64,000 nucleotides of DNA from Onchocerca volvulus (taxonomy: Eukaryota; Nematoda; Chromadorea; Rhabditida; Onchocercidae). The notes beneath the pieces were generated by a model. That model did not search any database and was not told the DNA's origin. It was given only the letters and a program-made list of their open reading frames with translations. This document shows, in pieces, positions 13,801 through 24,675 of the stretch. The stretch is taken from NCBI GenBank assembly GCA_000499405.2, contig HG738138.1, positions 12,463,208 to 12,527,207 on the forward strand. Reading direction: 5' to 3'. Every line of letters begins with the position of its first letter. Positions within the stretch are counted from its first letter, which is position 1. Both the position numbers and the translations under genes were made by a program.

Positions 13801-13937
13801 TCAAGTAAAGCAATATCAATTTTGCATCAAAATAAATGAGATTAAACACTTATTTCGAAAAATGGTCATCTGAAACCACGGTGAAAAGAAAAAAAGAAAG
13901 AAGAAATACCCAATTGACGTTCAAAACGTTTTGCCAT
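7845..13937 (-). CDS. hgrs-1: Hrs/HGS, ESCRT-0 endosomal sorting protein (complete)
   Basis: Hrs binds ubiquitinated cargo and PI3P on early endosomes, recruits clathrin and starts multivesicular body sorting with STAM. Seventeen exons on the minus strand join in phase to 836 residues: 13937-13910, 13689-13605, 13336-13225, 13134-13060, 12647-12454, 12332-12212, 11953-11738, 11459-11327, 11188-11097, 10934-10689, 10399-10252, 10104-9932, 9723-9528, 9131-8953, 8790-8611, 8385-8178, 7969-7845. Domains: VHS (about 1-145); FYVE (about 158-215) with RKHHCRACG and zinc cysteines C163, C166, C179, C182, C187, C190, C209, C212; UIM (about 258-276, EEDEINLAIALSQSEAEA); coiled coil (about 435-590); a Q-rich tail with two YPSGA motifs; and the terminal LLISFD seen at the end of animal Hrs proteins. 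The start ATG opens the VHS motif MAKRFERQL. One intron is GC-AG and one is a 90-base frame-neutral intron. Confidence 0.95.
12333..12453 (-). other. GC-AG intron inside the Hrs FYVE finger
   Basis: The exon ending at 12454 and the exon starting at 12332 must join to give the conserved C-F-R-C of FYVE (C163, C166). On the minus strand the intron then begins GCGGGA and ends TTATAG. No GT near the boundary keeps both cysteines in frame. Confidence 0.75.
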
Positions 13938-14353
13938 CGATACAGAAAAAAACAATGAAATTCCGTATTATGTAAGTAAATCTGAAACATTCGGACAGTT
14001 GGATTTATACGGAGACGATGTCCAGATCAACTGATGTTAGAATCATGAAACGTTAAATTATGCATTCATAATGACAAAATCCACCACAATTCCTTCTTAA
14101 AATCATTTTTTCGGAATCTCTTGGTTCAGTCAGAAATAACATCAGACCAGAATCATAATCTCGCCCAAAGCAAATCCATTAAACTTTAATCTTTCAACAT
14201 ATTTCCACTCACAGTGAACTATGGAAAATTCATGATTGTCCCGAAATGGAGAAGTAAAATCCCAACAAATCTGGTCGATCCACAATTAATCTCTCCCCCC
14301 TCTTTCCTGCAAACTTGTCATCTCAACTGTCCGGAAACCACCACACACAAAAC

Positions 14354-14397
14354 CGACCGGTCTCAGCATCAGCTTCGCGAAGTTAGCAAACCGGTCG
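14354..14397. repeat. Nested inverted repeat in divergent promoter region
   Basis: Outer arms CGACCGGT (14354-14361) and ACCGGTCG (14390-14397) are perfect inverted copies. Between them lies the perfect palindrome CTTCGCGAAG (14373-14382). The patch is clearly more GC-rich than its surroundings and sits about 0.45 kb upstream of the Hrs start. Confidence 0.7.
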
Positions 14398-15178
14398 TAG
14401 ATGATTTCTGTTCCTGCCTCTTTGAGAAATTTGAATTCTATGAGGACCTCCTCGATATGCACAATCTTTCTTGTCTATGTTCTTCCATTCATTTACTATA
14501 TACAGGTTCACTTTTTCAATTATTGTGCTGGAATAACTTTGATATTTTTGGTAAATGCCACTTCCATCAATTCTTCTGCAAAACAGCATGCAGAAAAGTC
14601 ATAACATATAATGCAATATCCATCGGGGAAAAGAAAGATAGTTTCCGGAAAACAAAGGACCGAAAACCAAGATTTTCCGGTTAATACATTTCTGTCATAT
14701 GAATTTCGAATACAGTTCTACCATATGATTTTGCATTCAAACATATTTGATAATTCCCTAGTGGTGTCCTGATTAGTCAGTAATATGTTGTCAAATTCCT
14801 CTTCCCATGAAGTTTTCAGCAATTCGAACAACGAATATGCAATATTTTCCTGAGCTCCATCCAAAATTTTGATAGTATAATGCGAAGGAATTCCGTACAA
14901 GCTAATAAGTAGAATTTATCCAGGAAATCAAAATATCATCCTAGGATCCTATTTCCATAGAATCTTCGGAATATCACTCCATGATTAAAACAGTTTATCA
15001 CCATCAATTTCGGAAATCGTCATCACTCGTAAATTACGTGAACCTGCACATGTTACCCCTTTTTTTGATGTTTTCAAGCAATTATTATTATAAATGAAAA
15101 GAAGAAACTAATGAAGCAATGATGCATGTTTGATGTGATGTGTATCGTCCACTGTGTGCTACGTATTTCTGTATGCTT

Positions 15179-15262
15179 ATGTGCGTGTATGTGTATGTAT
15201 GTTTGTGTATGTGTCTGTGTATGTGTGTGTGTGTTTGTGTGCGTGTGTGTGTGTTTGTATAT
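15179..15262. repeat. GT/GTAT-rich microsatellite
   Basis: About 84 bases of imperfect (GT)n with interspersed TATG and GC units in the Hrs-WASP intergenic region. It yields long meaningless VCVC or HTHT translations. Confidence 0.95.
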
Positions 15263-18200
15263 ACACCGACACTGTTTCTTTCAAATTGGTTCTGATTCAT
15301 TATCACAAATAACGCCTTCATGCTGGTGCTTCCTTCTTTAACGGCCCACAATCGATGGATATTTTGTAGGCTTTTTTTTAATTTCAAATGGCATACCAAG
15401 ATAATTTGTTTGGTCAGTTATACGTCCACTTGTCCATCTGTCTCTTGTTTGCACTTCTAGTTGTTCATTCATTCATCCAACCATTCCTTATCCGCACATC
15501 CCTTCCGTTATCTATTTATCTGTCCGCTTATCCGTCCAGCTGTTTTATCCGTCTCCCCTGATCGCGTGTTGTACTCCTATCTAATTGTGCTTCCGACCAG
15601 TCTTGTCCACCTACTGTCACCAAGATTAACAAGAGATGTTCCGGAGAAAAGTCAAACGTGCTAGCTGAAAAGAATTATCTTGACCGGAAGAAACAAATGG
15701 GTTTGACCGAATACGATTTGCCAGTTGATATATATTTCAGATGAATGAATGCCGATTCTTGTGATAATTTTGTTAACAATGCTTTCCGTCCCGCTCCTTT
15801 TTTATCTTTCTCTCGAAATTGTCTTCGTTGCTCTTGTTTGGAATGATATTAAAAAAAAAATAAAAAAATTAATTTTAGTATAAGGTAAGACAATAAGTTA
15901 ACAATTATGGATTCTTTAATTTTAAGTTTTTTTTTGGCTCTTTTTTGAGTTCGACGTTATGTGTCAGATACGAAATATTATTTCACCGCAAGCTGTTTTC
16001 AGATCCAGTTGAGATTGGTGACTGGAATTGTAAGGGTGACACGAAAACTTCTAGTAGTCTTACGTCTGAACGGTCAGGAGTGAACATTCTGTAAACTTCG
16101 AGACGAGGATTGAATTTATTCCGAGATATTATGTTGGATTTGGCAGATGGCCTGAAATACTGCAGAGATCATCTGATGTTGTAGGCTTAAATCTTAAAGT
16201 ATTTTACAAGTGTAACTTCCTTGAATCTTGAAATGTGGATCCATTCTTTTGATGGTTTCGTGTATTTCATCTAATTTCAGTTTTGAATTCAAATAATAAG
16301 TTTCTGCTATCTGCGCGGAAATACTGCAATTCCAACGAATAATACACTAGTGACTGAACTATACCATTCCTGATGGTATTGTTAATCAGTTTCATACCTC
16401 CGTCAAAAACTGCTTCGTACCTTCATTCCCGTTAAGACTGGACCGACCGGTATTCTATGGTTGACAGAAATATTCATAATGAATGCTGGCCTGTTCATCT
16501 TTGGATTCAAATGTTATATGAGTTTTGGATTTCTATGGATTTGAGATATGCAGTTGAGCTAGTTATTCGGTGCGTATTTTAAACGTTAGTATCCAGGCGT
16601 AATCCATTCGGTATAAATACTCGGTACGGTCTACTGTTTGAATCATTTGAGCGAATAAATTAACCCTAGTTTCTGAAAGTTTTACATTGTTAAGATTCAG
16701 CAGCTACACTTTACTTTCGCTCTTCCGGAAGTCCTTCTGCTGTAGTGTAGTTGAACGTGCAGAGTGATGAAAAGTGTCAATAGCAGAAAATGTCAATTTG
16801 CTATCCTTATATGAAACTGAATGGTTTCACATTAAATGTTAAAGTTCCGTCCACTAGTACAGATAATTAGCTATTGGAGTTAATATTGTAAACAATCTTT
16901 AGCCGGTCGATTGTTCTGAAAGTGTCAAAATACCGAACTTTGGTGGCCCGGAAGTAATCTGAAGAAAGCAGTTTTTATTATTGGATTTTTCGGTTCAGTT
17001 GATCTGCTGATTACGTTATTAGCAGTTATGTCGACATAATTTCCGCCAATTAATATGCTGAAATAATTTTTCAACTAGTCTCGAACTTCCGGAATTATAA
17101 TTAAGTATTCAGAGAATTTCTGACAAATAGCTGTTTGCTTTGCAAAGAAATGTTTCTGTCCAGAATTGTGGCAACCTAAAAGCTGCAGTCAATAATTACA
17201 ATATTGATTATTTTCCTAGACTATCAATATCTATAGATTTGTGCATTGTTTATGTTGATTCCTAGATTATATAATCAACGGATTCGATATGCATTAACCA
17301 ATAACGATATTGTTAATCTTGTTTTCTGCAGCGTTTATTTATAAACATGTTCATTTACAGAAGATTGTGAAGTGATAGAACTTATTTTTGCTTAGAAGAA
17401 TTTGCATCTATAGCCAGTTCAACTTCGCTTGCTCAGGTTCATCTCTTTTTCGTTACCTTAATTTTTATTGGCTACATTTCACCTATTTATGGTACGATTA
17501 CACGCTATATACGGCCATAAATCGGCCATCCGAAAGAACTAATGAAACCATCAAACCATTCCCTTGGCAGATCAGGCTATTGTTAATTCGGATCTCATCA
17601 TTAGTCAGACAACCTGCAGCTACATTTCGTCAGTTCGATGAATCTTCAGAACATTTGTCCTGTAAGCCTTCATTATCATCCCTTCACATTGCCATTTGTG
17701 CTATCTATTGGGATATTTAAGTCTAGATTTCGAGAAAAAAAAAGCTGTCAGTATGAAAATGTGAAGGATTTTCGATGATAATAAAATAAAAAGTAGATTT
17801 TAATGATCATTAAAGAGTATCGCCAAGAAAAACGGAAAGGTACTGAATTTTACGGTTCTTGAAATTGTAAGAATTTGTTTCCAGTAACTCATTTTCTGAT
17901 GAATTGCATTTTTCAGGTATCCACTATATATTCATTATTGTATGTCATTTTTTGCATGCTCGAAATTTGCTGAAAATTGAAACTGGTATGAATTTTATTA
18001 CTAGCATTAGGAATTGTGGATGAATTCCAGATGTTAAAATAAGAAATGTAATATATTTAATGCGAAATGCTGATGTTTTGAGCTCTCCGGTGATGTGGCT
18101 ATCATCCATAGCAGAATATGCAAACTTTATTGCTGCTGTTGTTTTGCGAAGAAGTTATGACTTTGATTGCTTCAGCGAGTATTCTCACTACTCCACTAAA

Positions 18201-18330
18201 ATTTATATCTGTTTATTATATCTCTTTATTAAAATGGATCTTAAGAATGTTTTGTAATATCTGAAGTCATAGAGGAGATAGGAGGAAATTTCCTTTCGTC
18301 TTTATCATTATGTTATCTTATTTTCAGACT

Positions 18331-21300
18331 ATGCATTCTGGTGGTACAGCAACTGGCGCATATCAGTTAGGCGTACAACATGTGGGCTTGAATAACACGC
18401 CTACATGTCGTCCCAAAAAAAGGTGTCTATTTTTATAAAGTTTTGATAGAGATTAATTTTGAAAAAGACGTGAAATTTCGATTCGATTGCTCTTTCAGGA
18501 AGCTGTTCTTTCATCTACACATTGAAATACCAACTGTCCTTTGTTATTATTTCCTTTTAGCACTTTTAATTTTTTTTATTTTCGTTATATCCGATAATTC
18601 TTAATTTCTGTGCATCTTTTCAAAAAACCGCTTGATTTATATTATACTTATGTTCTTGTGATTATTTCAGGCCACCAAACACAGGTGCTCTTCTGTTTAA
18701 TTCAGTTGAAAATAGTACGCTGTTTTCGTTGCTTGGACATGACTGTATCTCATTAGCAGCAGGTGTTGTGCAGTTATTGAAATCCGACCAACGAGATCCA
18801 GGAAAGTGGATCAAGGCTCACAGAGGAGTAGTTTCGCTCGTTAAGGATTATGATAAAAGAGCATATTTCTTACGTTTATATGATATTTATAGGAAACAGT
18901 ATCTTTGGCAACAAATGTTGTGAGTTATTTATAATTCTGTTAGTTCAAAAATAATACTTTTTGACTGTCGGATTTAGGACGGTTTTTTATTATAGAAAAT
19001 GTTTTCCAAGTTGAAGAAAAACACTTCAGTTAATTTTTTAGTTCCAGCAATTTCACCAGTGATTTTGAGTATATTTCTTTAAATAATAATTTTTATAGCT
19101 TTTTATAAATTCGACAATTTTTTCTACTAAATATTTCATCCAGAGGTATTTAAGTTTGACAATTTATTCATAGTTGCAAGGGTTTTTACATTTGCTATTT
19201 CAGGTACAAGAATTTCCATGCATCGCAGCCATTAGGATGTCCTAACCTTTTAACTTTCGAGGGAGATGAATGTGTGTTTGGTTTGAATTTTTCAAGTAAG
19301 GAAGAAGCATACAGCTTCAAGTCCCATCTTGATAAACGCTACGAACAAGAGAAAAAATCTCGTAAGTTTGTCAGACATAATTTCTTTCTGCATTTTCTAA
19401 TTTTTTCTCCAGTATGTTTTGAATCATAAAAAATCGGTAAGGAAATTGTTGTTTTATTTTAATGCTTTGAGAAAATTTAAGCTTTGCTGCGAAATTTGAG
19501 AAAATGGAAAGTATAGAAAAAGAAAATATTGAAACGGAGCAACAGATTACCTAAGAAGTAGCAAGTTCAAAACATTTTATACCTCTATTTGAGCAGTTAC
19601 ATATATTGCTTTTTGCCATTGTTCATTTTTTTGCAGAAGAGAAAGAGATGCTAGCAACTAGCGGCTCACAGAGCTTTTTGTCTTCATCTGGTGGATCACA
19701 GCTATTACCTGGTGGCCGAATTCATGCAGTTTCAGTACCACATAAGACTGGCATCACCAGTATGGGCACTGTACCCAATATTGGTGGCGGTGCATGGACC
19801 AATTTCGTAACGATCAATAGAACCAAAAAGAAAAATTCAAAAAAAGAAAAGAAACAGAAAATTCGAAAGGAAGACATCAGCAATCCAACTAATTTTCAGT
19901 CAGTTTTACTTATGTTTTACACACAATTTTGTTTACCATTCAACTTGCATCACTTCGAGGAAAATAATTTGGAATATTTAATTAATTTTCTTTTTCTTTT
20001 ACTTTAGTCAATCCAAATTGAGTTTTTCTTTATATGAGATAGGCATCGAAAATCTCATTCAAGGGTGCGTAATTCCATCGATGATCAGCCGTCACTGTTA
20101 ATTTGTTTTGTTACACCGTCCAGAGATGTTCCTAAGAATATAATTTCTCTTGGCGATCATCAGACATTCACTAGAATAAAAAAAGTGCTGCACTCTCTAT
20201 CAAGAACACCTTTAATATACGTATCAGGCAACCACTTAACAGTATGACAGTTTATCATCAATTTTTTCATAGTTTTGTTGAAGTCAACTATCAGGAGATA
20301 ATAAAGGATGAGGCGAACATAAAAAAGCTTAAAATTAGTAAACAAGCTTGAAGATATTGCATTTGTAGTTGTCTTTTTTACTGTTCCTTACTCTTTTATA
20401 TCATACTTTGTTTAAATATTACTATAGACATAAGGCACATCTTGGGTGGAATCAAGACGGTGGTTTCTCGCAAGAAACATATAATTATGATCCAATGGAT
20501 GACAGTGTGAAGGCTGTGTTACGGGCTGCGGGAGAGAATCCAGAGCGAATGTCGAAAGATGATTTGGAATTTTCGAAAAAGTTCATTACCGGCTATCAAG
20601 AAATACCGCAGGTACAGCAACCACCGACCCCAATGCATCACAGCTATCCGAGGTAATTCTGAGAGTTCAAACTTTCATTTGTATCGAATTTTGTATAATT
20701 GCTTGTAAGATAGTTCTCAATGAAAAGGTAATATCACCTTGTTTTAGGCCACTAACTGTACGATTTTTCAGACCTTTTATGACCTCTACAATTACAAATT
20801 CTACCAAATTGTCACCAGTTCCGCCACCACCACCTCCATTAGCGCGACGTGAAGGATTTCATATTACTCCAGTTTCAAGACCTCCACTGAAACCTCCAGC
20901 TTCCAGCAAACCTCCAGCAAGACCTTTACCACAGGTTAAGTAACTTTCTCTTGAAAGTTTTGCAAAATATCCTAAAATTTTAAGCACTCAACAAAAAAGA
21001 ATTGCATTGAGTAACTCGTCTGAGCTTTCTAGCCAGTGTACTTCTAAAGGTCCTTCAGTTTCTTTTAGCCACCCAGTGCAGTGAACGGAACACCAACTTA
21101 TCGACCAAATGATGTGCCCCCACCGCCTCCGCCGCCACCTCCGTCGTCAAATTCTACATGCTCGGTACCGATGGCACCACTTCCTTCATCAATTTCTACA
21201 ACTTCTTCGCTTACGCCACCTCCACCCCCTCCGCCACCACCTCCTCTAACGTATGCCAGTAGTACAGTTCCTCCGCCTCCACCACCTCCTCCGCTATCCC

Positions 21301-22269
21301 ACACTTCTCCTCCCAGCAGTGACGGTGGAGGAGGAAAAGCAAGTTTGCTTAGCGTAAGTGGTTTTTTATTTCTTTTGCAGCTTTTTTGTGTAATGGAACA
21401 CTCATAATTTTATATTCTGTTTCTTATTCACAGAATTTGCTATACTGTATTTTGAAATCTGACTATTTTGGAATTTTAAACGAGATATGAAAATTCGGGC
21501 CTCGAAGATTTCGTATGTACATATTATTTTTTATGTCGTTTCTTTAGGAGATACAAGCGGGAGTTACTTTGAAACAAGTGATTACAAATACCAATCATGA
21601 TAGTAATAGTACCGACGCACGCGATGAAATGATGGCACAAATACGACAAGGTGCCAGTCTAAAGCCTGTTAGTACCAATTTTCCCACATGAATCTTTCTG
21701 TCTATTAAAAGGATTACTTGAGCATAAAGGTTGATGTATATAGTTATTTCATTTGTTTCTAGAAGTTATGTTTAGAATTTTTTAAATCGTAATTTGAAAA
21801 ATATCTTCCTTTTTCTGTTTCTCGAGCAAAACTTTTGGAGTAGTAATTTAAACAGTTTGTTGCAGGTAGACAAAGAGGAGGTTGAAAACCGGAAATCAAT
21901 ACCAAATGCTACGGATGTAGCTGGAATTGCAGGTGCATTAGCTCGGGCTTTAGAAGAAAGGCGGAGGAATATGCGCAATTCAGATGGTTTGTTATTTTTT
22001 TTTTTGTTTTAATTCCTTACAACAAATTATGTGTAGTTCTAAATTTTCATAAGTATTGTTTCGGTCGTTCCATTGCGCTCATCAATTTTTTTGTTGTGGA
22101 GTGTTAGAAACAAAAAAAAAAAAAAGAAAAAAAGGTGAATTTAGTTTCTGCAATGCATCTTGATTTTCTCGAGTATGTGATTGCCAATGAGGAAAACCTC
22201 AGTTTTGCAGAATCAGAATCAGAAGAAGAAGAAGCGAACAACAACGACAGTGAATGGGAATCAGATTGA
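18331..22269 (+). CDS. wsp-1: WASP/N-WASP family actin nucleation-promoting factor (complete)
   Basis: Activates Arp2/3 to make branched actin downstream of CDC-42. Ten exons in phase give 577 residues: 18331-18422, 18671-18919, 19204-19361, 19637-19898, 20428-20652, 20772-20934, 21069-21353, 21548-21667, 21866-21986, 22211-22269. WH1 domain about residues 31-150, with WIKAHRGVVSLVKDY. A lysine-rich stretch precedes the CRIB motif ISNPTNFQHKAHLG (about 247-260), which spans an intron. Several runs of 6-10 prolines lie at about 345-460. Two WH2 motifs follow, EIQAGVTLKQV (first, crossing the exon junction at 21353/21548) and AQIRQGASLKPV (second), then a central helix and a short acidic tail ending EWESD with the conserved tryptophan. 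The ATG follows a TTTTCAG acceptor at 18327 with no visible partner donor, which suggests spliced-leader addition or a distant 5' exon. Confidence 0.96.
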
Positions 22270-22938
22270 AATCACATGTTGTCACAAGTCTAACAGGTTT
22301 GATGAGAACTGTACTGTTGAATTGTTTTTGTGATTTTTTTTTGTATGTAGTAGCTGGTGATGTATCGAATTCTAATGTAGTGAAGTTTTCATATTTATGT
22401 CCTACAGATTCAGATTTTTTAGGAGGGTAACATATAGAGTACAGTCGCGCTATCACTGAGAGATGTGCTGCACTGAATCACCTATTATTTATTGGTTTTG
22501 CAACTTTATCGATTTCCACATCTCGTCATGTTTTCTGTCATATTTTTCTCACAGCTCTTTATTTTAAAATTTCTGTCCATTTCAATTTCTTGCAAGCTGA
22601 TTTTAACTATTAAAGTTTACAAACGCCGATTTCAGTTAAACATTTTAATGAATAAGGTATGCCACAAGTGGTTTGGAAAATGATAGGATATTGAATATCT
22701 ATTAATTACATATAAATCGAATACTGAATACCCCTAACTACTTTATTTTCCATTTTTGAAAACGCCTTGTTCGTCATTTGCATTCTGAATTCTTTTTATT
22801 TGCAGACGAATCCATTTGTTCATTATTTGATAACTGTGCTCAATTTATATTTTGTATCATATCTCTGAGGGCGTGGTGTGTGTTTGTGTGTGTGTGTGTG
22901 TGTGCATGGTGTATGTGTATGTGTGCATGTATATATGC

Positions 22939-22995
<57 letters not shown>

Positions 22996-24675
22996 AAAGT
23001 ATGCTTATAAATGTCAAGAATTTAAATTAATTTTATGATTTTTTTTCCAATTTTTAAATTTAAGAATCTCTTGAAGCACTTATTGTCCTCCTTATAAATG
23101 TGTCATGTAAATGCTGCTACTATGCATTGTTAATTTAATGTATGTTTCATGAATACGAACATATTTAATTTTACTTTCCTTGTCTTTGCAGTTTATTTTT
23201 ATACGTTTTCTTTCCCAATTTCATTTTATTTTATTTTCTCTATCTATCCAGTGAGCTATCTAAAAATTTACATTGTATGGATTTCTTATCATGTAGTAAT
23301 CTAAGTCCTTTCAATAGAATTCCTCATATCTGAAGTTGTGAAGATGAATCTCGAGTGATTCAAATCGCCGTCATTTCGGTATAATTGGGTGTGGATCACT
23401 GTGTAGCTGGACGAAATCTTGAAGATAGCATACCTGGTGACATCCTGAATTGGAGCTAGGATTTGGAATTTACCACAAGGATTTTCTGCTGGTTCATAGG
23501 TGTGGCTTATCAGGACAAAGAATAAGTCTTGTTGTATGTCAGGATGGAAATAGGTGTAGTAACTGATATTGTAATTTTGTATTGAATTTGCTGTTTAAAA
23601 ATTATTTCACGATCTTATAAAAAATATAATAAATAATGGATCATCAAAAAAAAGTGGAAGATCTTTATTTTCTCAGTAATGCCCGTTTTGCAATTGTTCA
23701 GCGAATATAATTGATTCCTTCCGGAAAGGAAAGAAAAAAAATGCTCTTTTGAACATTACAGTTTATCATTTGTACAATTATTAGCAATATTTACATTCTG
23801 ATATATTTCACCGTATCTCATTGCATTTTTTAAATTTTTTGTCATACTGATGTAGCATCCCAGTGATTCTTCGCTATCTTTATCGGTTAGATCTACTCCA
23901 GAATATATTAGCAAATATGAGGAGCAATTTCCGGTTTACATTATACCTTTCGAAGATAGCGTTTATCTTACTTCTGAATTATGAAGTCAATATCTTATAA
24001 TGACTTTACAATTTAAATGAATCCGTATATGTGGATGTGATAGTCCATAAATGTAATTTATTTACCTACAGGCTCCGATAGATTATCTGGAATTACTCCA
24101 CAAGCTATAATTTGATAATTTATAGCTCTTCCCGAATAATCATTCCTCCTGATCCGCATCCCAGCCAATCGCGTCGCGGACTCACGTTCTCGCCGAGCCA
24201 TGAAGTCCGCAACTTTGTACTTTGTGACTCGGTCCGGAATTAGCATGTTATTATAAGCTGAGCGTGTATAAATTTAATTGTAAGATTCGATACGGGGAGG
24301 TGCATGGTAATTCGGGTTTGTAGTATGTTTCCTGTCGATATGAGGGAAGTTGGTTCTTAAGGATTCATGAAGGTCTCTGTCAGATTTCGGGTGAATTATA
24401 AAAGTGAGGGAAGTAAGAGGTGGGGTATTTAATCTAGAGAAGAGTGATATATTCCATCGATTATCATGTTTCAGTGACTGTTCCTTGTCGTTTATTCATG
24501 ATCATCACTACGAAGGAAATAGGAATGGTTTCTGGAATACTCTGGAACATCGACTTTAATGTACTGATATGAGATGAAATACGACAAATTGTCGTCATTG
24601 CAGCTGTCCACAACACTGTTTCAGTAGTGTGAGATTGAAAAGTACGGGAAAATCAACTTTTTAGCTGTTAATCAG
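22270..24675. other. Intergenic region between WASP and germ cell-less genes
   Basis: 2.4 kb: the WASP 3' UTR, a long GT/AT microsatellite at 22873-22992, AATAAA-type signals around 23625, and a GC-richer patch at about 24130-24235 that contains a CCAAT string (24165-24169) roughly 0.5 kb before the next start codon. The patch could be promoter sequence. No coding exon is supported. Confidence 0.6.
22873..22992. repeat. Compound (GT)n-(AT)n microsatellite
   Basis: GT units at about 22873-22930 pass into an almost pure AT run from 22942 to 22991. The run lies in the WASP 3' flank. Confidence 0.95.

Larger units (their letters stand above)
13938..18330. other. Divergent intergenic region between Hrs and WASP genes
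   Basis: 4.4 kb between two divergently read genes, so it should hold both promoters and possibly untranslated 5' exons. It contains a GC-richer patch with a nested palindrome (14354-14397), a GT microsatellite (15179-15262) and a TATAAATA string near 16612. The open frame at 14214-14684 (+) matches no family I know and has no convincing splice context. I found no supported coding exon. Confidence 0.6.

Noticed and set aside
14214..14684. 156-codon plus-strand open frame between the Hrs and WASP genes.
   Set aside because: No domain, no splice context and overlapping open frames on the other strand; probably chance in a locally GC-richer patch.
21098..21304. Minus-strand open frame rich in glycine.
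   Set aside because: It is the complement of the WASP polyproline exon and has no independent support.
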